A stretch of 51,410 bases of DNA from an uncultured Eubacteriales bacterium. Lineage in GTDB: Bacteria > Bacillota > Clostridia > Peptostreptococcales > Anaerovoracaceae. The notes beneath the pieces were generated by a model. That model made no database searches. It was not told the DNA's origin and saw only the letters and a program-made list of their open reading frames with translations. The DNA is taken from positions 1 through 51,410 of the forward strand of contig CADBKM010000008.1 in assembly GCA_902795265.1 (NCBI GenBank). Reading direction: 5' to 3'. Position numbers and translations under genes: made by a program. Shown here piece by piece: positions 25,101 to 37,100 of the stretch (its first letter is position 1; each line of letters starts with the position of its first letter).

Positions 25101-28100
25101 AACGCCAAGGGTTCGATAGCGGACCTCCTGAACGGCATCGGCCAGAAATTCGGCGGCAAGTCCTACAAGATCAAAACGGATACGACAGAGCACGGCGCCG
25201 TGACAGCACCGACTTCGGCCAACGCTCACGAGATAGCGACAGGCACGACATTTGAGGCGGGCACCACATACTACACCTGCAATTCCGCGGGAAAATACAC
25301 CAAAGAGAACGTGACAGCCGGGACTGAGATCCCTAAGAAGCCGGTATATTACATCGATTCTGATCCGGTCACTTTCAGCATCAATCCTGACAAGGGATAT
25401 ACGGTAGACAAGATCGAGATCAGGTACCTGCTGAAGGGTTCCGACAGCCAGAGCACTTATACATGGACACAGGGCTCCGCGCGCGGCATAGTTTCGAACG
25501 GCGACGGCACATACACATTCAAGATGCCTGAGGCGGACGTGACCATCAAAGTCACATTCAAGGAGGGCAGCGGCCCGGGAGCGGAAGGCGCAACGGACCC
25601 TAACATCGATGACCTGATCGATGAGACCACATCTTCCGCGACTGATGACGACGGAGAGATCGTAAGAGAAAACTCAACGGAAGCCGACGCGGTGGATGTC
25701 GCCGTAGAGTACACAGATGCTTCCTACGAAAAGACCACGGATACATACTTCCGCGCGGACACCACTTACTATAAGAAGGACGCCGACGGCAAATACGTGC
25801 GTCTCACCGCTCAGGAAGCTGTAGAGAACGAGCAGATCCCTGAAGACGCTGAGTACTATGAGCGCACGGGCGCTGTCATGCTTGAAGTGTCCAAGGTAGA
25901 CGCCGGAAAGCAGATCGAAGTATTTGTCAACCCGGCGGCTAACAAGGCCGTGTCAAAGGTAACGGCGACATATAAGAGCGCGTATGTGCCTGCCAGCGGC
26001 ATGCTCGATCCGCAGGGGGATTATTACCTGCTGATCGACGGCAAGTATGTGAAGAAGGCCCAAGACGACGCATTCGATTCCAGCAAGGTCTACTATGAAT
26101 ATGTCGAAGCGGATAAAAGCCGTGAAGTGGTCGAGATCATAGAGAAGACCAACGGGAAATATATCTTCACTATACCTGAAGGCGCTGTCAAAAACGGCAT
26201 GGGCGCCGGGATTCAGGTAGCGATCAGCGCGGAGTTCGCCGATCCTGCAACGCTTCCGGCCGGTCAGGGCGGAGCCGCGGCAGCCGACGCTCAGACAGCT
26301 CAGTCCGCGGGAGCTCTCGCGGTAGGCGTGAATATCAATAAAAACAACGCGAAGATCTCCACAACGGGGATCGTAAAGGCGGGCGGCGTCATCACGGTCA
26401 ACGCGAACGCGGCCGGAAACGTGACCATCCTGGCAGACGGTACCGCTGTAGGCGCGGACGCTCTCAGCGATGAGCCTGAAGAGGAAGAGAGACCTGCGGC
26501 CGAGAGCACGACTGCGGCCCAGACTATCATTCCTTACACGGTCTATGTAGAGCCGTCCCACGGCGTAGCGCTGGCACAGGTATCCGGCTCTGACGCAGCC
26601 AAGGGAATATTCGTATTCCAGGCTCTCTCGCTCGACCCGACTTTCGAAGACGGAGAAGGCAAGGTAACCTACAAATATACAAAGGCGGACGGCACCCAGG
26701 GAACGGGCACCGCGGCATACAACGACACCACCGGAAGATACACGGTGGATCTTTCCGGTGCCGACGTAAAGGCAGGCACTAAGGTCAGCATCTTCGTGAC
26801 GGAGCTCCAGGGCGGCATGCCTATCGAAGGCGAGTACGTAGTACCGAACACGATCGTGATCCAGAGCACCGCGAACGGAACCGTCAAGCACGCGAGCGGC
26901 GGTCCGGGAAGCGATACATACGCGTTCAAGGTAGTCCCTGCGGCAGGTTACAAGGCAAAGGCCCCGGCCGGCGAAGGCGATACCGGAAGTCCGTTCATCA
27001 AGTACATAAAGGTAGTGAAGAACGGCGACAGCTCGACTGAAAGCGAAGTCACGGTGGCGCTGAAATCCGACAACAGCGGCAATTACTTCTTCAAGCTGTC
27101 TGATCTTGAAGGACTCAAGCAGGGTTCGGAGATAAAGATCGGCGCGATGTTCGAGTTCAATGACCTCAACATCAATACAAAATTCCTGACAGCCGGAGAA
27201 GAGGCCGCCGAGGGCAGTGCTCTTGGAACCATCAATATCACGGAGAGCGACGGAGTGACGGCCGGCGAGCAGCCTAAGGCGCGTGAGAATAAGAAAGTAA
27301 GCTTCACACTCTCAGCGGATCCTAGCGGCGGAAAGCACGCTAAGGTGTATATCAGCTACACCCTGAACGGACAGGAAGTAAAGAAAGAACTTGAAGCCGC
27401 GGAAGGCGGATATTCATTCACGATGCCTAACGCGGAAGTCACGATCATAGCCGACTTCTACGATCAGAACAACACGCTGCAGCTGTCTCCGGAAACCGCC
27501 GGCGACGCGGTGCTCAGTTCCACGACGGGCGGCGTCGGGCAGGTGATCATCGTCTCGCTCAATGAAGAGGCGGTCAAGGCAGGCAAGAAGATCACCAACT
27601 TCACCGTTTCTTACAAAGACAAGAGCGGCAACATAATGCTGGATGCCATCACGGATAATCATGCGGCTGTCTTCAGCGAGGGAGAGTGGAGATTCACGAT
27701 CCCTAAGCAGATCGGCGGCGGAACAAGTAAAGTCTATAATCTGGATGAGACAGCGATGATCATCACGGTCACGCCGGTCATCGCGGACAAGAGCATAACG
27801 GTCAAGGCCGGCACCGCTGTGAACGGATCGGTAACGCTCTCAAGCGACTTCGCGGACCTCGGCGAGGAGTACTCCTTCACCGTGAAGCCTGACAGCGGCC
27901 GTAAGGTCAGCAGCGTGACGGTAACGGTCACGTCCGCGGATAAAAAGAAAACAAAGAAACTGACCGCGACGGGAAGCGGCGAGACCTACATGGTCAAGCT
28001 TCCGGAAGACGCGGAATTCGCGAGCGGCGCAACAGCGGAGATCAGCGCGATTTTCGTTCCGGGAGTGCAGCCGGGAAGCGGCAAGGGCAGCAACGGCAGA

Positions 28101-31100
28101 CAGACCGTTTCCGCCGGAGTCGCTGTAGCTGTAGGCGTGCTCACAAACAAGAACTGCGCTGTTGTCGAAAACGCGAATGTCACTTCGGCGGGTCTGGTCC
28201 TCAACGCGACTAATACTTCCACAAACAAGACGGAAGCCCTGGCCGGATTCAGCGCGGGGCAGATAGGCATAGGCGGAGCGATCGCAGTTCAGGTAGACAC
28301 GATCGTGAGCGACGCGATAGTCAGGAATACCGCTGACGTGAAACTCAACGGCGGTCCTCTCAAGGTCACCGCGTCCAACATCGTCAAACTGAATACAAAG
28401 GCAAGCGCCAAGGGCGCCGCGAAGTCAGAGAACGCCGGCGTCGGCGCGGGCATCGCGGTCTCTGTCTCCGGCGTCGAGACATACGCGGGCATCGAAGATT
28501 CGGACAGCGACGCGGTCATCACCGTGCTGGGAGACAAGACTCTCAGCGAGATCACAGTCACGGCATCGACGACCGACACTCATACCGTAGAGTCGGTAGC
28601 CGGAGCGGCAGGCGGCATCTCCATCGTGCCGGTACTGTCACTGGACGTCGCGGGCACTGACACGCAGGCGTACATCGGAAAGAGCACGGGCGACAAAGTG
28701 ACCACCGTCGGCAACGTCACGGTGAACGCATTGAGCGACATCTTCAGGCAGTTCGCGGCCAACGCCGCGGCAGCCGGCGACAGCGTAGGCGTCGGAGGAT
28801 CGTTCACCGTTTCGGTACTGAACGACAAGACGCAGTCACGCCTGTCACGCAGCGTCAAAGCGAAGAACGTATATGTAAATACAAAAGCGAAGAATCGTGT
28901 AAAGGCGACTTCAAGAGCCAGCGCGAACGGCGCGACTTCACCAAAGAAGTCAGGATCCGGCGACGGCTCGGAATCAGGGGACGGCTCAGAGTCGTCCGAT
29001 GGTGAATCGGGGTCAGATAAACAATCCGGCAGTATTCTGGATTCTGCCGGGAAGCTCTCAGGCCACGTAGGAACAGGAGGCACATCGCCTTCGACCGTAA
29101 ACAAGGCATCAAGCAACAGACAAAGCGCCTCCACAACGGAGGGCGGCATTGAAGTGGCCGCAGCGCTTGCTCTGAACATTCAGAACATCGTCGCGGAAGC
29201 CCTGATAGACGAAGACATCTCCGTGACCGCTAAGGGCGGTGAAGCTGACGGGATAGTCGCCGTCCAGTCATACGCGTACAACGAAAGCAACATCATGGCC
29301 AACGGCAGTGCCAGCAAGGGAAAGATTGGCGTAGGCGTAGCCGTCGCGATCAACGTCGTTGATTACGAGAACACGGCCGTGATAGGCGATTCGGAAATAA
29401 GCGCGGATACTCTTATAGTAGAAGCCGGGATGATCCCGGAAACGGCAGCTAACGCCAACAACAATCCTGTACCGGCCAAGTCGAAAGGCTGGCTCATGGA
29501 TATGCTGGAAGCTGCTCTGACAGATCTGATCCAGGATCTCGCCGCTCAGGCAGGGCTCTCGGATCTCTTTGGCGCGGACAGCGCGAAGATACTCGCGGAA
29601 CAGCTCTCACACGCTGTGGACGCGGCGCTGGACGCTCTCCTCAAGGGAACAGGCATTGAAAGACTGCTTGACAGCAACCCTGCAGAGCAGCTGCAGAAGA
29701 ACATCGCCTCGTTCCTCTCACTCTTCCTCGACTTCCCTACAAGAATGGACGCTGACCTTGCCAAGATCCTCCCGGGAGCGGACAAGGATCTGCTTACCGC
29801 GGTCAAAAACGCTTCGCTGAAGTACCTTAAGACTGAAGCGTGGCCGGTCATCATGGATTCCATCCTGGCAAATGTCACGAAGATCGCGTCCCCGATGCTG
29901 ACCGAGATACTCACCCAGCAGAATAACGGGACCGGCGGGGATGACGAGACGGCGTTCTCCGCCAAGCTCAAGGACGCGTTCCTGAACGAGACTGACGGCA
30001 TCCTGATCGCCGCGCTCAACAAGATCGAGAACGATCTCCTCAAATACATCAATGATACATTCGGGACACAGCTCACGCCGACCCACAAAGCAACGCTCCA
30101 GCAGGATGCCAGGAAGAACATGAGGAATGTCATGGAGACAGTCTTCAACAAGGTAGCGAATACCCTGACGAACGGCATCATCGACATCCAGGAGTTCAAG
30201 AACTTCATCAAGGGAGATATCAAGGACACCCTGATCAAGAACCTCAAGGATGCGGCTCAGGAGCTCGGCAAGGCGCTGACAAACGCGGCGCTCGATCAGC
30301 TCACCGGCATACTCGGAGCCAAGGTCACCACGGAAAAGGTAAACGGCCACACATTCACGACACAGGCAGTAGCAGGCGCGAGCGGACAGCAGGTATCCGT
30401 AGCGGGCGCGGTATCGATCGCGGTCATCAACGGCGACACACAGGCCATGATCGCAGGTTCGGAAACAACGTCACAGCACGAAGTGGTCGTGAGCAAAGAT
30501 CTCACCATCAAGGCTGAAGGCAACCAGTTAGAGAAGACGACGGCATCCGCCGCCGAGGACAGCAGAGGCGAAGCCGACGCGAACATGAACGCCGGCGCGT
30601 CCTCGCAGACCGCGGGCGCTGAGAACTCGACGCAGCCTTCAACAGATAACTCCATCGACAACGCGGAGGTCAGAGTCGGTGCGGGCGGAAGCTCCACAAC
30701 TGCTGACAGGACCGTCACTGTGACGCCTGATGACGATAAGAAGATCAAATACATCAGGGTCACATATACAAAGCCTGACAAGACTACAGGCATCCGCGAG
30801 ATCCGCCTGACGGAAAGCGAGAAGCTTGGCGCGTTCTCACTTGATGTACCTGAAACAGGAAAGGACGGCGACGGGACACACCTCATCAACAACTTCTACG
30901 GACAGGCGCTGGAAGTCCTCGCGGGATCCAAGCTGATCTATGAAGTCACATTCATAAGCAAGAATTCTTCCAGCCTCAATGTCATCGACCTTATCTGGAA
31001 AGGCGAAGGAAGCGGCAGCATTGCTTCCGGCAACAAGACCACCGGTACAGGCGGCGACGACATGGATGAGGATGATTCCTGGACAGAGGAAGAGCTGACT

Positions 31101-34100
31101 ATCAAGGTGAATGCAGAGGACGGATACAAAGTAGCGGACAAACTCATAACTTTCACCTACACAGATGAGAACGGCAATTCAGGTAAATGGAGCCGCGAGG
31201 CAACGGAGCAGATGCAGATCTCCGTAAAGACCCTGAATGACGGCCGCGTGCTGGTGATATTCTCCAATGAAAAGAGAGTCTGGATCAAGAAGGGCACAAC
31301 GGTCGAAGGTTCCGTGAGCTTCATCGGAAAGTACAGGATCAGCGTGATCCAGGGAGGAAACAGCAACGGCAACGATAACGACAAGATCACATTCCACAAC
31401 GAATACCAGGGCATCGATCCTAAGAAGATCACACCTAATACCGACGGTACATATACACAGCTGATAGAAGTAACTCCTGAAAATCAGACTTCGCCTGTGT
31501 ACGGTACAGTCAAGATATTTGACCTGAACGGTGAAATGGGCACGACGTCACATAAGGACGGCGAAGTGCTGAGAGCTGCATACGAAGACCGCATCGCGAT
31601 CTCCGCAAAGGCTGCGGAAGGATACAAGCTGCTGAAGCTTCTTCTGGTCTTCATGGGCACGGATAATCAGGGGAATCCGGTCCAGAGACGCCAGCAGATC
31701 GTTACTGTCGACGATTCGATCATCGATCCGGACGGCGGAACCACATATCTCTTCTACATGCCTGAGGCGGACGCGAGGATCGTAGCCGTATTCGTGCCTA
31801 AGGCGGCCGGCGAAACGGATCCTCCGGAAGAGCCTAAGAAGACGGCAAGCGGCAAGACCGTAGGCGTAGGCGCCGGATTTGCCATGACATACAGCAAGGT
31901 CGACGTAACGGCGGGCATCGGAAAGAACCGTACTGTCAGTGCCGGCACGGCTGACATCCGCGCGGATTCCATCCACAATACACAGACAGCCGCGGCGGCG
32001 GGCACAGATCCGCTGGCAGCCTCTTCGGGCGGCAAGCAGACCGAGACCCAGAAAGACGTTTCGATCGACGCCTCCGCAGCGCTGACCATCATCTCCGATT
32101 CGATTCGCACAGTGATCGAAGAAGGAACGCTCATCATGACAGGCGGAGACGACACTGTATTCGTGGATCCGGCGGATCCGGGCAGCGCACTGGTAAGCTT
32201 CAACCTCTCTTCGAGCCAGAAGGGAAAGACGCAGACCAAGTCGAGCTCATTCGCGGCCGGCAAGTCCACGGCAGTAGGCGCGAGCGCCACCGTGAACATC
32301 GTCAATTCAAAAGTCAAAACGATGCTTGACGGCGACGTGATCTCTGACGGCGCGGCCAACATCACGGCTTCGACATACAACAGAGACAACAGTGAAGCTC
32401 TCGCGACCGCGATGGGCGCGGATATCGACCGCTATCTGAACAAGTTCTCGTCAGCGACGGGCAACTTCCAGACGAAGGCCAATGACCTGCTCGCGGGCAA
32501 GTACTTCACCAATAACAACAACAATAACAACAATAATAACAATAACAACCAGAACAACGACAACAAGGACAAGAACGACACAAAGAAGAAGAGCAACGAT
32601 GCTCTGGACGAGAACAATAACGGCGGAAGCACGAGCGATAACGCCAGCCTGTCCAGCAACATCCTGAAGAGCATGAACGTAGAGATGCCTTCAGGCAATG
32701 AAGCCAAGAACAAGAGCAACGAAGGCATGGACGAGACCAAGAACCAGAGCGGCCAGAACTTCGACGGCAACAAGCAGAACAGCAACCAGCAGCAGTCAGG
32801 TCAGGAAAGCTCCAAGTTCCAGGTAGCCGCGGCAGTCGGTCTGAACATCACGGGCCACAAGGCCGGCACTGTGATCAACGGCTCGGTCAGGGCGGCATCT
32901 GTCAACGCAGCTTCCATCAACCGCGGCAACTTCCTCACTAAGGGCACCGGCCTGGAGATGAGCATGGCCCGCAAGGCCAACTCGATAGCCGCGGGCGTCG
33001 CGGTCAGCGTGGACCGCAACGAGAGCATCGTGATCATCAACGGCGACCTTACGGCGCTGAACGATGAAAACGAGCGCGGCGACATCAGCGTGCAGGCAAA
33101 GACCACTCAGAACATGGATGATGTCTATCGCGGACTCCTGGCGGCGCAGGCTCTGGCGGGCGCGGTCAGCGGCGAGGACGGCAGCATCTCTATCGCGGGA
33201 TCCATCGTAGTAGTCGTGGACAACGCGAAGACCAAGGTCCTGATCAGCAGCACCGAGGACGACACGGAAGTGGATCCGATCACGATGACCGGAAGCAAGA
33301 TCGACCTTGAAGCATACGACAAGACCAAGCTGGCAGTACGCTCCGGCGGAGTCAGCGTATCGAAGGGCTCCAAGGTAGGCGTCGGCGTAGCGGTCGCTCT
33401 CATCTACGCAAATGATAAGGTCGACGTCATCATCGGAGACGGCACCGTGATCAGAGGCGACAGCCTGCAGATCAACGCCGAGAAGGCAAGAGTAGACTTC
33501 AGTGACTACAGTTTCGCTCTCGGTCTCCAGACCTTCATCACAGACACATCGGATCTGAGCGCTACTGAAAAGGCGACAGCCAAGAAGGGATTCATCAACC
33601 TCGACAGAGACAAGACCAAGGACGATTCCAGCTACACCATCGAGATCAACGTCAAGACAGAGGATGCGATGGCGCTGGTAGACGCTCTGAACGTTCTGTC
33701 TTCCACAAACTACTATCTGGAAGCTGTCGCAGGCTCCATCATGAGCAGCCAGACCAACAACTCCGAGGCTTCGGTAGCCGGTTCGGTCGCGATGCTGTTC
33801 TTCAACAACAAGGTCAACGCGATCATCGGCAACAATGTGCGGATCGATCTTGACGGAACATCATACGATACGTGGAAAGACCTGAACGGCAACGTCTGGT
33901 ATCTGCGCGGAAATAAAGTCTATAAGCTCGCGGAAAACGGCCTGATGGTCGACGCAGGCTTCAGTTCAGATGTCATAGGCGGAGCGACCCGCATAGACGC
34001 TGCTGTCGCGGCTGCTGAGGCGGCGGCCCAGAACGGCCAGACCGTAAGCGACGATATCGCGAAACTGGCTGCTTCCAGAAGCACAGAGGCGATAGGCGAG

Positions 34101-37100
34101 TCCGACCACTACACGCTCTATACAATAGGAAGAAGGGTTTTCTATACATACGAAGGCAACGGCGGAGTCCACAGAGTCTATGAGAAGACCGGCGGCAAGC
34201 TCGCAGCAAGCGACGTTACATGGGCCATCCTGAACGCGTCGGCAAGCGGCGAAGACCTGATCCGCGGCATGCTCATGAGAGTCAGGGACGACGCTAACGT
34301 GCGCATCCTCGCCGGATCCGTGAGCGCGGCTCCGTCAAAGGCGGGCGTCGGTCTGACGATCGCCTTCCTGGACAATCAGGATGTGGCAAAAGCCACTGTC
34401 GGCGACAACACCGCGATCACAGTCGGCACGGCAGACAGCGCCATAGGCGGCGGATATGAGCAGACCGCGAATATCAACGCGGACATAATGCTCGTCACAG
34501 TGGCTGCCTCCGTGGCTGACGGAGCTCAGCAGTCGAACCTGACGCTGGGCGGCGCCATCAACGTAGTGGCTGCAGACAATTCTGCTGAATCAAAGATCGG
34601 CAAGAGCTCGAGCGTCACAGCGAAGGACGATGTTACGGTAGCCAGCGGCGTGGATACGGATGTGATACTGGTATCCCTGTCCGCCGCGGGCGGCAGATCA
34701 AAGGTAGCCGCGGGCGGCACCGTAGCGGTCGTCATAGACAACGCTTCGGCAAACACGGTGATCGACAACAACGCTTCAGTGATAAGCAATGAAGGAAGCG
34801 TGACCCTGAAGAGCGCGAACGATGAAAGACTCATCAACGTTCTGGCTTCGGCTTCGGCCACACCTGAAGGAAAAGTATCCGCGGCCGGTTCGATAGGCGT
34901 GCTGATCTCCAACACACTGGCAGAGGTCGATGTAAATCAGAACGCGAAGGTAACGGCAAAGAAGGATGTCAACATCCTCACGGATACCTCGAGCGAACTC
35001 ATCGAGGTCGCCGCCGCGGTGTCCATCGGAGGCCAGACAGCGGCTATCGGAGCGACAGCGCTCGTCAACATCCTTAAGCGCACAGCACTGATCAAGGTGC
35101 TGGACGGCGCGGTGATCACAGCCCGCGACGGCAACGTGGTCATCGAAGCCACAGGAAAGGACCTCAATATCATAGTCGGCATAGCGGCCGCTGCAACAGC
35201 GGACGGCAACGCCATCTCAGGCGTGATACCTATCCTGATCTCCAATACCAAGATAGGGATCGTAATAGGCACGGAAAACGCTGACGGCGTCCTGATAACG
35301 GCCGGCGATTCCGTAGGGATATTCAGCGACCTTGACGGCGGCTACTACATGTTCGGCGGCGGAGTCTCCATCTCCGGCGGCAGTGTTGGCGTAGGCGGGA
35401 CGGTAGGCGTCACCGTGCTCGACAACACAGTCTCGACAGACATCACAGGAGACACCGTGATCACCGCGATGGCTTCGGCCGGCGGAGCGGGCGTCTCATC
35501 GCCTCAGAACCGCAAACAGAAGCGGCGCGGAGTCTATATAGGCGCGAACGGAAAGAATACGGTAGTTCTCGCGGCAGTCTCAGCAGCAGCCGGCGATTCC
35601 AACGTGACGGTCGGCGGATCGGTAACGACTCTGGTAATAAAGAGCCGCAGCCGCGCCAAGGTGACCAAGGGCGTGAAGATAGCAGCTGCCTCATCTGACG
35701 AAAGCGAGGATGGCCAACCGGCGTCATCTGATGACGCAGACATAGAGATAAAGGCTTCTGACGACACCATAGTCTTCGGCTTCGCCGGAGCGCTCGCGGC
35801 CTCCACAGGCGTGGGCGTCGGCGCTACAGTCGACGTCATGGTATTCGACAAGACGGTCGAAGCCTTCTCTGAGGCAGACATGAGCGCGTCCGGCAGCATC
35901 TCGGTCGACGCGGACGACAACAGCACTCTGATACTTCTGGCCCTCGGTTTCGCGGCCGGAAAGGATCCGGCCATAGCCGGCGACATCAGCGCCCTGGTAT
36001 ATCAGGATACGACGAAGGCTACTCTGGGCGGAAAAGTCAGAGCAGGAAAGAACGTATCCGCGACAGCGGATTCAAATAACAAGGTCGTTAACATAGCGGC
36101 CGGCGTTTCGCTGAGCGGAAGCGCCGGAGTATCAGCCGTGGCCATCGTCACCTACTTCAGGGGCGATACGACGGCTATTGTCAGTGCAGACACTTCGATC
36201 GGCAGCGAAGACAAGCCGGTAGGAGGAAACGTAACGATCCACGCGGGATCCTCCGAGCTGGTGACAGCCGACGCAGCCGGCGCGGCTATCGGAAGCAACG
36301 CGGGCGTAGGCGGCACGGTCGACGTGATCGTCACCAAGCTGACGACAGAGGCTTACACTAATGACAATGTTTCCATCTACGCGGATGGCGACATCGCGAT
36401 CGAAGCCATCGACAGCTATGATCTGGTGGCGGCAGTCGCGACCGTAGCGGTAGGCGGCACTGCAGGCGTGGGAGTCACGGCTCTGGTCAGCGTAAGCTAC
36501 GCAGACATCAGTGCGGCCATCGGCGCGAATAACGAGATCCACGGAAAGAACGTTTATGTAACGGCTTCCGACAACAGAGACCTCGTGACGGCAGACGCTT
36601 CGGTCGCCGTAGGCGGTACGGCAGGTGTAGGCGCGACAGTGACCGTGATCGTATCCGGAACAAAGATGAGCCAGGATGCGCACGACACCATCTACGGAAC
36701 AAAGACAATAGAGGGAAAGACATATACGGTCTACGACTACAAGCCTGATGCGAACAACAAAGATAAACGCTTCACCCTCTACGAACTCAATAAAAAGTAT
36801 TATTGGTACAAGAAGACCGTAGAGTATAAGAAAGACAAAGACACTATCATCAATCTGATCGAGGTGAATGGTATTTATTATACTGAATCGGTTGGTGATG
36901 ACGGGAAAATGGTCCTTACCAAGTATGAAGGTACGGTCAATAAGAAGGATATCCAGAGCTCCGAATCGGAATTCGTCGAGTTTACAGGTGCAGTGGATAC
37001 TAAGAAGCTGTCAGGCACCGGCATGGACCCTCTGGCACAGATCAAAGGAGCATTCAACCAGAGCAACGACTCGGCAAAAGACTATTGGACAGACGATGAC

